A stretch of DNA of 23,354 nucleotides from CBDUQP01 sp965369385 (lineage in GTDB: Bacteria; Planctomycetota; Phycisphaerae; SM23-33): the NCBI GenBank assembly GCA_965369385.1, contig CBDUQP010000044.1, positions 1-23,354 on the forward strand, given 5' to 3'. Made by a program: the position numbers and the translations under genes. This document shows positions 14,550 through 22,543 of this stretch, one piece after another (the stretch's first letter is position 1; every line of letters starts with the position of its first letter). Below the pieces are notes generated by a model. The model saw nothing but the letters and a program-made list of their open reading frames with translations, did not search any database and had not been told where the DNA came from.

Positions 14550-15341
14550 ATGTCCGCCGGCCACAAATTGCCTGCCTGTCAGCGTTTGGAGCAAATCCGA
14601 ACCACACTGCACGATCAGCAGTCGGTTTCCATATCGACGCTGGCTGAGCGTTTCGGTGTCAGCGAGATGACGATACGCCGCGATCTGGACAAGCTCCAGC
14701 GCGAAGGCCAGGTCAAGCGGACCCACGGCGGGGCAATGCCGGCAGAGCGCATGGCGTTTGAGTTCGACTTCGTCGCAAGACGCAAAGCCAATCGCAAAGC
14801 CAAGCAGGCAATCGCCCGCGAAGCGGTCAAGCTCATAAAGCCCGGCCATCGCATTATTCTGGATACGGGCACCACCACGCTCGAACTCGCTCACCTGCTT
14901 AAGGACTGGGAGGGTCTCACGGTTATCACGCCCTCGCTGGCGGTGGCGTCGGTATTGCAGTTTTCCGAAGGCATCCAGACCGTGCTTCTCGGCGGGGTGA
15001 TTCGTCGCGGCAGCCCGGACTTGACGGGCAGTCTCACCGAGATTGTACTGGACATGTTCGCGGTCGATATCGCCTTTCAGGGTGCCGACGGAATCGCGCT
15101 CGACGGCAGCATGTATACAGAAGATATGCGGATATCACGAGTGGACCAGAAGATTCGCAAACGGGCCGACAGAACATACATCCTTGCCGCCAGCTCCAAG
15201 ATCGATCGGACCGCTCTGGTTCGCCACGGTTCGCTCCAGCAGACCGAGGCCCTCATCACCGATGACGGGCTGCAAGCCGAGCACCGAAAGCAGTTAGAAA
15301 AGCACGGAATAAACTTAATGGTTGTCAGCACAAAAGACTGA
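14550..15341 (+). CDS. DeoR/GlpR-family transcriptional regulator
   Basis: A 263-residue repressor of the DeoR family, usual length. The N-terminal helix-turn-helix (VSISTLAERFGVSEMTIRRD at residues 26-45) and the following VKRTHGGA are canonical. The C-terminal sugar-phosphate sensor domain shows ILDTGTTTLELA, the TVITPSL segment, TVLLGGVIRRGSPDLTG and AASSKIDRTALV. DeoR regulators usually respond to a phosphorylated sugar intermediate. The ATG at 14550 has AGGA five bases upstream; the ATG at 14538 lacks a ribosome binding site, so the shorter start is preferred. It is 66 bases upstream of the aminotransferase and probably controls the plus-strand block, as well as itself. Confidence 0.92.
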   Translation: MSAGHKLPACQRLEQIRTTLHDQQSVSISTLAERFGVSEMTIRRDLDKLQREGQVKRTHGGAMPAERMAFEFDFVARRKANRKAKQAIAREAVKLIKPGHRIILDTGTTTLELAHLLKDWEGLTVITPSLAVASVLQFSEGIQTVLLGGVIRRGSPDLTGSLTEIVLDMFAVDIAFQGADGIALDGSMYTEDMRISRVDQKIRKRADRTYILAASSKIDRTALVRHGSLQQTEALITDDGLQAEHRKQLEKHGINLMVVSTKD

Positions 15342-15407
15342 CTTCAGTACACGATTACTTTAAATGACATCAATAATTGAAACACTCTAAGATTGTAGGA
15401 GACACAA

Positions 15408-16772
15408 ATGGCTGAATACAAATCCGATTGGGCAAAGGTTGACCTTGGTGCGATACCGAACATCAAGACTGAATTGCCCGGGCCCGCATCCAACGCGATG
15501 CACGCTCGATGCACGAAACACTTCAAGGGCCTCAGCGGCCAGGTGAAACTGTTCCCGGTCGCCTTCGAGTCCGGCTACGGTTGCACTATGAAGGACGTCG
15601 ACGGTAACGAGTACATCGACTTCTCCAGCGGTATTTATGTGACGACACTGGGCCACTGCCACCCGAAGGTAACCGAAGCTGTGCAGAAGTACGCCGGCCA
15701 GTTGATGAACTGCCATGACTTCACCACAGAGATTAAGACTCGCCTGGTTGAGAAGCTTGCGGATATCCTTCCCGGCGATCTGAATAGTTTCCAGTTCTAT
15801 GACAGCGGCACGACGGCAGTTGAAGCAGGCCAGCGCGTTCTGAGAGCTGCCACCGGTAAGCACGAGATGGTTTCGGCGTTCTATGACTATCACGGTAAGA
15901 CCTATGGTGCCGTTTCGATGGGGCACATTCGCTCGTTCGTTTACGGTCCGGTTCGCGCACCGGGCATGCACATGGTGCCGCGTCCCGACAAGTATCATCC
16001 GCTGTGGACCAAGGAAGACGGCACGATCGATACCGATGCCTACATCAACTTCTACCGCGAATACCTGGACAAGGGTACCGTGCATGACGTAGCCGGTTTC
16101 ATCCTGGAACCGATCCAGGGTTGGGGCGGCTCGGTTATGCCCCCGGATGACTTCTTCCCCAAACTCCGCGCACTGTGCGACGAGATGGGCATCATGCTGA
16201 TGGCCGACGAAGTGCTCACAAGCTGGGCCCGTACGGGCAAGTGGTTGTGCATGGAACACTGGGACGTGGTTCCCGACGTAGTCACCATTGGCAAGGGCTT
16301 CGGCAACGGTTTTCCCGTCACGTGCGTAGCCGTTCGCGACCAGTACAAGGAATCGTTCGAGGCTATCAGTGCTTCCAGCAGCTACGGCGGCAACCCGATG
16401 GCATGTGCGGCCGCTCTTGCAAGCATCGAAGTTATCGAAGAAGAAAACCTGCTGGCACGCTCCACGCATCTCGGCGAACTTGCTCTGAAGCGCATGGAAA
16501 AGATGATGGAAGATCACAAGATCATCGGCGATGTCCGCGCCAAGGGCTGCCTGATGGGTATCGAACTGGTGAAGGATCGCGCGACCAAGGAACCGTTCAA
16601 CGATGCCGGCACGATGGTCTACCAAAAGGCGTTCCGCAAGGGTCTGGCGTGGATCCCGGCAGGACATATTTTGCGCATGAGCCCGCCGGTTGTCATGGAC
16701 GACGAAACGCTGATGAAGGGTATGGATATCATCGACGAAGCTATCGGCGAAACCGAGCAGGAGCTCTGCTAA
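15408..16772 (+). CDS. class III PLP-dependent aminotransferase
   Basis: A 454-residue fold-type I aminotransferase of class III (omega-transaminase family), cytosolic. Seen: SGTTAVEAGQRVLRAATG (PLP phosphate contact, residues 133-150), YHGKT at 161, ADEVL with D267 contacting the PLP ring nitrogen, and IGKGFGNGFP with K296 as the Schiff-base lysine. The usual GFGRTG after the aspartate motif reads TSWARTG, suggesting an adapted substrate pocket. The family moves amino groups between a primary amine or amino sugar and a keto acid; the partner here is unknown. With the glutamate dehydrogenase downstream it could pass nitrogen to 2-oxoglutarate. The ATG at 15408 follows AGGAG at ideal spacing. 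Confidence 0.9.
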   Translation: MAEYKSDWAKVDLGAIPNIKTELPGPASNAMHARCTKHFKGLSGQVKLFPVAFESGYGCTMKDVDGNEYIDFSSGIYVTTLGHCHPKVTEAVQKYAGQLMNCHDFTTEIKTRLVEKLADILPGDLNSFQFYDSGTTAVEAGQRVLRAATGKHEMVSAFYDYHGKTYGAVSMGHIRSFVYGPVRAPGMHMVPRPDKYHPLWTKEDGTIDTDAYINFYREYLDKGTVHDVAGFILEPIQGWGGSVMPPDDFFPKLRALCDEMGIMLMADEVLTSWARTGKWLCMEHWDVVPDVVTIGKGFGNGFPVTCVAVRDQYKESFEAISASSSYGGNPMACAAALASIEVIEEENLLARSTHLGELALKRMEKMMEDHKIIGDVRAKGCLMGIELVKDRATKEPFNDAGTMVYQKAFRKGLAWIPAGHILRMSPPVVMDDETLMKGMDIIDEAIGETEQELC

Positions 16773-16813
16773 CCGCTAATTGCGACAAGATGTCAGTACA
16801 AACATAACTCGCT

Positions 16814-16874
16814 CGGTCTGTGTCTGAGGCGATCGGTGTCCTGCGGGACGCTCGAAACCCCCGGATACAGACCG
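16814..16874. promoter_or_regulatory. compound hairpin between aminotransferase and oxidoreductase genes
   Basis: CGGTCTGT (16814-16821) pairs with ACAGACCG (16867-16874), extendable over a mismatch, and inside it GTCC (16838-16841) pairs with GGAC (16846-16849). It lies just past the aminotransferase gene and may terminate or stabilise its mRNA. Nine bases later TATAAT (16883-16888) could be a -10 box for the next gene, though no -35 box precedes it. Confidence 0.45.
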
Positions 16875-16940
16875 GCGGCGTTTATAATGAATCCACAATG
16901 CAATTGCGGCCAAGTTGCAACGAATACGAAAGGCTGAATA

Positions 16941-18083
16941 ATGAAAACCGTACGTTTCGGAATCATCGGTTGCGGTCTGATGGGACGAGAATTCGGTAGC
17001 GCTGCCGCCAGATGGTGCCATCTCCCCGACATGGAAATCCGTCCGGAGATCGTAGCCCTGTGCGATACCAACCCCGATCTGTTCTCGTGGTACACCGACC
17101 ACTTCACCACCATTACCCAAACCACCAGCGATTACAAAGAGCTGCTGGCCAACGATAATATCGACGTCATCTACTGTGCAGTGCCCCACAATCTGCACCA
17201 GCAGATGTATTGCGATATCATCGAAGCGGGCAAGCACCTTGTGGGCGAAAAGCCCTTCGGTATTGACAAAGTCGCCGGCGACGCAATCATGGAATGCTGC
17301 AAGAAACATCCGGATGTGTTTGTTCGCTGCGCGAGCCAGTTCCCGTTCCACCCGGCTGTCCAGTATATCGCCAACCTGATGGAAGAGCAGGCATTCGGCA
17401 GGATCATCGAGTTCAACGCCGGCTTCATGCATGCCAGCGATATGGATCTCAATAAGACAATCAACTGGAAACGAATGCTGAAGTTCAACGGTGAGTATGG
17501 ATGCATGGGCGACTTGGGCATGCACGCTTGCCACCTGCCGTTCAGGGCCGGCCTGATGCCGAAGAACGTTCGTGCGATCTTGTCTAATCTCGTGCCCGAG
17601 CGGCCCGACGGCAAGGGCGGAATGGCGCCTTGCGAGACTTATGAAAACGCCACGCTCCTGTGCGAAGCCGAAGATACGCGCACCGGCGATCTGTTCCCGA
17701 TGACTATCAAGACCCAGCGCATCGCCCCGGGCGAGAAGAACACGTGGTATTTCGAAGTCAAGGGAATGCTTGGCGGAGCGAGGTTCTCCACGAAGAATCC
17801 CAAGCTTGTTGAAGTGATGCGTTACGATGGTGGCGAGCAGACGTGGAACCATATCGACATCAGTCACACAGGTCCGTTCAAGAGCATTACCGGCGGAATT
17901 TTCGAATTTGGTTTCTCGGACGCCATTCTCCAGATGTGGGCTGGTTTCCTTTACGAATTGGACAATGGCCAACCGGTTACGAAGTATGCCGGCTGCGCTA
18001 CTCCGGAAGAAGCCATCATGAGTCACCGCCTGTTCACCGCGGCGTTAGAGTCGCAAAAGAACAGCTCCACAGTGAAACTCTAG
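16941..18083 (+). CDS. Gfo/Idh/MocA-family oxidoreductase
   Basis: A 380-residue NAD(P)-dependent dehydrogenase, typical length, cytosolic. The Rossmann motif GIIGCGLMGREFG begins at residue 7, the cofactor-site lysine motif GEKPF lies at 102-106, and GDLGMHACHLPF provides the usual catalytic Asp/His region. Members oxidise a hydroxyl of a sugar, inositol or sugar acid. The substrate cannot be told from sequence. The ATG at 16941 has GAAAGG about eight bases upstream. It is separated by 168 bases from the aminotransferase and by 227 bases from the glutamate dehydrogenase gene, so it may be its own transcription unit under the same regulator. Confidence 0.9.
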   Translation: MKTVRFGIIGCGLMGREFGSAAARWCHLPDMEIRPEIVALCDTNPDLFSWYTDHFTTITQTTSDYKELLANDNIDVIYCAVPHNLHQQMYCDIIEAGKHLVGEKPFGIDKVAGDAIMECCKKHPDVFVRCASQFPFHPAVQYIANLMEEQAFGRIIEFNAGFMHASDMDLNKTINWKRMLKFNGEYGCMGDLGMHACHLPFRAGLMPKNVRAILSNLVPERPDGKGGMAPCETYENATLLCEAEDTRTGDLFPMTIKTQRIAPGEKNTWYFEVKGMLGGARFSTKNPKLVEVMRYDGGEQTWNHIDISHTGPFKSITGGIFEFGFSDAILQMWAGFLYELDNGQPVTKYAGCATPEEAIMSHRLFTAALESQKNSSTVKL

Positions 18084-18137
18084 TCAGCAAGAATCGCGGC
18101 CTGAATGTCGATTGTCGACAGGCGGGCCTGGCCATGT

Positions 18138-18174
18138 CCGCCCATGCTTTGCTCGCATGCAAAAGTATGGGCGG
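18138..18174. repeat. 13-bp near-perfect hairpin
   Basis: CCGCCCATGCTTT (18138-18150) and AAAGTATGGGCGG (18162-18174) pair in 12 of 13 positions around an 11-base loop. It lies 54 bases past the Gfo/Idh gene. It could be a transcript-end hairpin or a REP-like unit; there is no T-run after it. Confidence 0.55.
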
Positions 18175-18239
18175 CCTCGGCCACGGGGAGCATGCCTGCT
18201 TGAAAGAAAAGGAAATGCTCCAGAGAGTCAGGATGCTGC

Positions 18240-18269
18240 TTGACACTGTCCGGATCGGCAGGGTAATAG
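18240..18269 (+). promoter_or_regulatory. putative promoter of the glutamate dehydrogenase gene
   Basis: TTGACA (18240-18245) is exact; after 18 bases TAATAG (18264-18269) is a weak -10 box. The predicted start near 18276 would leave a 35-base leader before the ATG at 18311. Tentative. Confidence 0.3.
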
Positions 18270-18310
18270 GCTACGTGGGTTTCGTATTCACTACTGCTGA
18301 AAGGATAAAA

Positions 18311-19570
18311 ATGTCTGCCAAAACCATTCTGGACAACGCACTGGCCAACTTCGGCCGAGCGAGCGCACTGCTGGGTGATCAGTATTCCGATGATCTGATG
18401 CAAAAGCTGCTCGTGCCCAAGGAGCGAATAGAAGTCGCTCTTGGCCCGCAGCTTGACGATGGCAAAATACACATTTTCAAGGCCTTTATCGTTCGCCACA
18501 GCCAGGCGCTGGGCCCGTCCAAGGGCGGCATCCGCATGACTCCCACGGTAACGCTGGACGATGTCGCCGGCCTGGCGATGGAGATGGCCTGGAAATGTGC
18601 GCTGATCGGGGTTCCGTTCGGTGGCGGAAAGGCGGGAATCGTTGCAGACCCCGAATCGCTCAGCAAGCACAACAAGGAAACGCTGATTCGCAGCTTTGTG
18701 CACAATTCGCACAGGCATATAGGCCCGCAGGTTTATGTGCCCGCCCCCGATATGGGCACCAATGAAGCCGACATGGGTTACGTGAAGGATACTCTCGCAT
18801 TCTCAGCAGGCCAGGCTACTACCGATGGTTGCTTCGTTACGGGCAAGCCTGTCATTCTGGGCGGTATTCCCGGCCGTCGCGAAGCCACCGGCCGGGGCGT
18901 GGCGATTTGCGTTCAGGAAGCACTGAAGGTGAAAGGCATCGATCCCGCCAGGACCACTGCCATTGTGCAGGGTTTCGGTAATGTAGGTTCGGTGGCGGCC
19001 AAGGTTTTGAGCGAGTCGGGCGTGAAGATAGTCGGCGTAAGCGACATTCACGGCGCGATCTACAGTTCGGGCGGTCTGGACGTCGGCGAGTTGCTCACGC
19101 ACGCCGCAAGTAACGGTAGAGTAAGCGGTTTCGCCGCGGCGGAAGATATCGACGGTAGGGAACTGCTGGAAATGCCTTGTGATATACTTGTGCCGGCGGC
19201 CGCCCAGAGCCAGATAACCGACGAAAACGCCGGGCGCATTCAGGCCAAGTTGATTGCTGAAGGTGCAAACAGTCCGACGACTCCGGATGCTGACGTAATT
19301 CTGGAAGAGCGGAAGATTGAGATTATTCCGGACATTCTGTGCAATGCGGGCGGTGTTTTTGTATCGTATTTGGAATTCGCACAGGAAACACAGCAGGACC
19401 AGATGACCGTCGAAGAGGTCAACGAGCGCCTGAGCAAGCGGATGATCGACAGGTTCACCCAGGTTTACCAGTTGTCGACCGAGCGCGAGTTGTCGATGCG
19501 TGATGCGGCGATGTATCTTGCACTGAGGACCGTTTGCGAGGCGTTGACCGCCCGCGGCTATCTACAGTAG
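18311..19570 (+). CDS. Glu/Leu/Phe/Val dehydrogenase (glutamate dehydrogenase type)
   Basis: A 419-residue amino acid dehydrogenase of the length usual for hexameric NAD-type glutamate dehydrogenases. Seen: GPSKGGIRM (K71), MAWKCAL (K95), VPFGGGKAGI (signature with K107), PAPDMGT (D147, proton transfer), and VQGFGNVGSVAA at 219-230 in the nucleotide-binding domain, then CNAGGVFVSYLEF near the end. It interconverts glutamate and 2-oxoglutarate with ammonium. The ATG at 18311 follows AAGGAT; an open frame extends far upstream but only as a shadow of the preceding gene. Standing between sugar dehydrogenases and near an aminotransferase, it may recycle the amino acceptor and release ammonium. Confidence 0.93.
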   Translation: MSAKTILDNALANFGRASALLGDQYSDDLMQKLLVPKERIEVALGPQLDDGKIHIFKAFIVRHSQALGPSKGGIRMTPTVTLDDVAGLAMEMAWKCALIGVPFGGGKAGIVADPESLSKHNKETLIRSFVHNSHRHIGPQVYVPAPDMGTNEADMGYVKDTLAFSAGQATTDGCFVTGKPVILGGIPGRREATGRGVAICVQEALKVKGIDPARTTAIVQGFGNVGSVAAKVLSESGVKIVGVSDIHGAIYSSGGLDVGELLTHAASNGRVSGFAAAEDIDGRELLEMPCDILVPAAAQSQITDENAGRIQAKLIAEGANSPTTPDADVILEERKIEIIPDILCNAGGVFVSYLEFAQETQQDQMTVEEVNERLSKRMIDRFTQVYQLSTERELSMRDAAMYLALRTVCEALTARGYLQ

Positions 19571-19630
19571 CAGTAACGCCGGCGGCGACGGCCGGTAGCT
19601 TACGCGAGAAACATCCGGATGTGAATTACG

Positions 19631-19671
19631 GCGAGGACCGTTGCAGCGCAAGAGGCTGCGGCGGTCCTCGC
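19631..19671. promoter_or_regulatory. 17-bp hairpin upstream of the second Gfo/Idh gene
   Basis: GCGAGGACCGTTGCAGC (19631-19647) pairs with GCTGCGGCGGTCCTCGC (19655-19671), 15 Watson-Crick and two G-U pairs, around a seven-base loop. It is the most stable hairpin noticed in the window. It lies 61 bases past the glutamate dehydrogenase gene and 42 bases before the next start codon. No T-run follows, so RNA protection, a terminator variant or a leader element are all possible. Confidence 0.6.
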
Positions 19672-19713
19672 TGATGTCCTAAGAGCGGTAGTGTTCAAAA
19701 TGGAGAAACGGTA

Positions 19714-20712
19714 ATGCATCGGATTCTTGTAGTTGGAACAGGATCAATCGGCGAGCGCCACGCAAGGTGTCTGCAGAAAACCGAACGCGCAACGGTTGGT
19801 ATAGTGGAGATCAACGATGATCTTCGTAAACAGGTGGCAGAGCGATACGGTTTCGAGGAGGTCTACTCCTCACTTGACGAAGCCCTCACCAAGCAGTGGG
19901 ACGGTGCGGTCGTCGCAACGCCGGCGCAGACGCATATCCCAATCTCGATGACACTCGCCGAGGCCGGCGTTAATCTGCTCATCGAAAAACCGCTCGCCAC
20001 CAGCACCGACGGCATCGAAGCCCTCGTAGCCAAGGTGAAAGAGAAGAACCTGAAGACCGTCGTGGCCTACGTATACAGGGCGCACCCCGGTTTGGGCGCG
20101 ATGCGTGACAAGATCCTGTCCGGCGATCTGGGCAAGCCGATGCACATTACCGTCGATTGCGGCCAGCATTTCCCGACGTTCCGTCCGGCATACCGCGAGA
20201 TCTACTTCACCAAACGCGAGACCGGCGGTGGTGCGATCCAGGATGCGATAACCCACATGCTGAATGCCGGCGAATGGCTTGTCGGCCCGATCACGAAGCT
20301 CGTGGCTGACGCCGATCACAAGGCACTTGAAGGCGTGGAAGTTGAAGATACCGTCAACGTGCTCGCCAGGCAGGGCGACGATGGCGTGATGGGCAGTTAT
20401 ACCATGAACATGTACCAGGCTCCCAATCGCACAGTCATCAAGGTGGTTTGCGATAAGGGCGCAGCCATGTTCGAGCTGCACAAGGATCGCTGGCGTTGGA
20501 TGGACGAACCGTGCGGCGAGTGGCATGATGCGGGATGGGACTTGGCGGATCGCGATTCGTGGTTTGTCTGCCAGGAGAACGCGTTTATGGATGTGCTGGA
20601 AGGCAAGTCCGAGCCCCTCTGCACGCTGGAAGAGGGCCTGCAGACACTGAAGGTGAATCTCGCGGCGTTGAAGAGCTCCGATGAAAACAGTGGCTGGATC
20701 GACATTCAATAG
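19714..20712 (+). CDS. Gfo/Idh/MocA-family oxidoreductase, second copy
   Basis: A 332-residue dehydrogenase. VVGTGSIGERHARCL at residues 6-20 is the Rossmann motif, LLIEKPLA has the EKP triplet at 91-93, and GGGAIQDAITHML carries the Asp and His placed as in active family members. It is distinct from the 380-residue relative upstream and not a recent duplicate by eye. It is expected to oxidise or reduce a sugar-derived hydroxyl with NAD(P). The ATG at 19714 follows GGAG. It begins a tight run with the SDR, the third Gfo/Idh-like gene and the aldolase (gaps 63, 17 and 14 bases), so these four likely form an operon core. Confidence 0.92.
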   Translation: MHRILVVGTGSIGERHARCLQKTERATVGIVEINDDLRKQVAERYGFEEVYSSLDEALTKQWDGAVVATPAQTHIPISMTLAEAGVNLLIEKPLATSTDGIEALVAKVKEKNLKTVVAYVYRAHPGLGAMRDKILSGDLGKPMHITVDCGQHFPTFRPAYREIYFTKRETGGGAIQDAITHMLNAGEWLVGPITKLVADADHKALEGVEVEDTVNVLARQGDDGVMGSYTMNMYQAPNRTVIKVVCDKGAAMFELHKDRWRWMDEPCGEWHDAGWDLADRDSWFVCQENAFMDVLEGKSEPLCTLEEGLQTLKVNLAALKSSDENSGWIDIQ

Positions 20713-20731
20713 TTGCTTTTTTTGTGTTATG

Positions 20732-20761
20732 TGTCATGATAATCCTCCCGCAGTCATGACA
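20732..20761. promoter_or_regulatory. TGTCATGA inverted/direct repeat before the SDR gene
   Basis: TGTCATGA (20732-20739) and TCATGACA (20754-20761) are perfect inverses. Because TCATGA is itself palindromic, GTCATGA also recurs directly at 20733 and 20753, exactly 20 bases apart or about two helical turns. It ends next to the AGGAG ribosome binding site of the SDR gene. A regulator site or an RNA hairpin modulating translation are both possible. Confidence 0.45.
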
Positions 20762-20775
20762 ACAGGAGCTAAACA

Positions 20776-21552
20776 ATGAACGTGATGGAATCTTTCAGCC
20801 TGGCTGGCAAGGTGGCGCTTGTCACCGGTGGCGCAGGTTTGTACGGACGCCAGATTGCCCAAGGTCTTGCCGAATCCGGCGCAAAGACTTATATGGCAAG
20901 CAGAAACATAGAGAAACTCGAAGCCCAGGCACAGAAGTTCCGTGATGAAGGCTTGGATATCACCGCTTTGCAGCTTGATCAGGAAAGCGAAGAATCAGTC
21001 AAGGCCGTCTTGAAGACAATCGTCGACAAAGAGGGCAAGGTTGATGTGCTTGTAAACAATGCCGTCGCCCGCCCGATGGGGCGATGGGACGATGATGCCG
21101 AGAAGTTTGCCAAAAGCATGTCGATCAATGCGACTGGCATCTTTATGATGACGCGGGAATTCGGCAACTGGATGGCGGACAACGGTGGTGGCAGTATCGT
21201 TATGATCGGTTCAATCCAGGGCGTTGTCGCTCCGGACTTCACCCTGTACGAAGGCACCGACATGGACGCACCTGCCGACTACTTCTTCCACAAGGGCGGT
21301 ATGTGTCAGCTAACCAGGTACGTCGCGTCCAAGCTCGGGCCCAAAAACGTGCGAGTCAATTGCCTCCTGCCGGGCGGGTTTTATAACGGGCAGGACGATC
21401 AGTTCCTGGGCAGGTATAACTCGAAGACCCTGCTTGGGCGCATGGCCGACGATGAGGATCTCAAGGGTCCGGTAATCTTCTTGGCGTCTGATGCTTCGAA
21501 GTATGTCACCGGTGCTATGCTGGCCGTCGACGGCGGATATATCGCCAAGTAA
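20776..21552 (+). CDS. SDR-family oxidoreductase
   Basis: A 258-residue classical short-chain dehydrogenase. The cofactor loop TGGAGLYGRQ lies at 18-27. NNAVARP stands at the NNAG position, and GSIVMIGSIQG carries the catalytic serine. DYFFHKGG provides the YxxxK pair, and LLPGGF follows. All four catalytic elements are present, so activity is likely. It should interconvert an alcohol and a ketone on a sugar or sugar acid using NAD(P). Many such enzymes act with a Gfo/Idh dehydrogenase and an aldolase in sugar-acid breakdown, which matches its neighbours. The ATG at 20776 has AGGAG seven bases before it. Confidence 0.93.
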   Translation: MNVMESFSLAGKVALVTGGAGLYGRQIAQGLAESGAKTYMASRNIEKLEAQAQKFRDEGLDITALQLDQESEESVKAVLKTIVDKEGKVDVLVNNAVARPMGRWDDDAEKFAKSMSINATGIFMMTREFGNWMADNGGGSIVMIGSIQGVVAPDFTLYEGTDMDAPADYFFHKGGMCQLTRYVASKLGPKNVRVNCLLPGGFYNGQDDQFLGRYNSKTLLGRMADDEDLKGPVIFLASDASKYVTGAMLAVDGGYIAK

Positions 21553-21569
21553 GGCGAAAGGACTCGGCA

Positions 21570-22529
21570 ATGTCACTTGTGAAGAATCCGAACGATATCA
21601 AGCTGGCTATGGTTGGCATGGTAGAGGGTAATGGGCATCCGTACAGTTGGAGCGCCATCATTAATGGCAAGTACGATGCCCAGGTGATGGCCGACTGCGG
21701 ATATCCGGTGATCCCAGAATATCTCGGTGCCAATGCCGACCAGTGCGGTATAGACGGCGTTAGCGTTACGCACATCTGGTGCGATGACGCGGCCGACGCT
21801 GAAAAAATTGCCCGCGCGGACTTCATAGATAACATAGCCAGCAAGCCCGAAGACGTGATTGGGCAGGTTGACGCGGTTGTGATCCCCACCGACAAGGGCG
21901 GCGAGCACGTCGACCGCGCGAGGCTATTTATTGAAGCGGGGATTCCCGTCTTTATAGACAAACCCCTGACAGACAACGAGCCTGACCTTCAGCAGTTCGC
22001 CAAGTGGCAGAGTGAAGGCAAGGCGATAATGTCCAGTAGTTGCATGCGTTACGCCCGGGAGTACGCCGCGCTGCGTGATGATATGCAAAGCGTTGGCGAG
22101 CCGCGAGTCATATATATGACAACTCCCAAGAGTTGGGAACGTTACGGTATTCATGCGATGGAAGGCGTGTATCCGTTTTGCGCCCCGGGCGGCTGGGTGT
22201 CGGTGGCGAACACCGGCAGCGAGCAGGCAAACATCGTGCATGTGAAGCACCGAAGTGGCGTGGATGTGGTGATAGCGGCGGTGGCGGACATGTACGGAGC
22301 GTTTGGTTGTATGAACATTCACGGGACCAAGGGCTCGCTTTCCGCACAGTTTGCCGATACATTCTACGCCTTCAAAGCACAGCTCGTGGAGTTTGTGGAT
22401 TACCTGCGGACGGGTGAGTTGCCGTTTGCGTTCGATGAAACAGTTGAGCTGATGAAAATAATCATCGCCGGCATCCAAAGCCGCAACCAGGACGGTAGAA
22501 CCGTAATGCTGAGCGAAATACATTCCTGA
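21570..22529 (+). CDS. divergent Gfo/Idh/MocA-like protein
   Basis: A 319-residue protein that keeps the two-domain outline of Gfo/Idh/MocA oxidoreductases but deviates at key sites. The first strand reads LAMVGMVEGNGHPYSW in place of GxGxxG, and a long insertion with TDKGGEHV follows the second half of the nucleotide fold. VFIDKPLTDN replaces the EKP motif with DKP. The usual Asp/His active-site pair is not obvious. It may bind the cofactor differently, act as a non-redox lyase or isomerase, or partner another dehydrogenase. AAAGGA precedes the ATG at 21570, 17 bases after the SDR stop. Related proteins exist, to my recollection, in other PVC sugar loci, without defined function. Confidence 0.75.
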   Translation: MSLVKNPNDIKLAMVGMVEGNGHPYSWSAIINGKYDAQVMADCGYPVIPEYLGANADQCGIDGVSVTHIWCDDAADAEKIARADFIDNIASKPEDVIGQVDAVVIPTDKGGEHVDRARLFIEAGIPVFIDKPLTDNEPDLQQFAKWQSEGKAIMSSSCMRYAREYAALRDDMQSVGEPRVIYMTTPKSWERYGIHAMEGVYPFCAPGGWVSVANTGSEQANIVHVKHRSGVDVVIAAVADMYGAFGCMNIHGTKGSLSAQFADTFYAFKAQLVEFVDYLRTGELPFAFDETVELMKIIIAGIQSRNQDGRTVMLSEIHS

Positions 22530-22543
22530 AAGGAATTAGTCTG

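Noticed and set aside
15364..15393. ATGACA and TAAGAT boxes with 18-base spacing before the aminotransferase
   Set aside because: The predicted RNA start would fall inside the ribosome binding site, so a working promoter here is unlikely; transcription from the DeoR-family promoter is simpler.
15387..16667. Open frame of 426 residues on the minus strand opposite the aminotransferase
   Set aside because: Complete antisense shadow of a gene with clear PLP motifs. Long antisense frames are common in GC-rich coding DNA.
16776..18026. Open frame of 416 residues on the minus strand opposite the first Gfo/Idh gene
   Set aside because: Antisense shadow; histidine- and arginine-rich composition without any recognisable motif.
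18080..18718. Open frame of 212 residues on the minus strand opposite the glutamate dehydrogenase gene
   Set aside because: Most of it is antisense to a well-supported gene, it has no convincing start signal, and it matches no family I know. Its end runs through the hairpin region.
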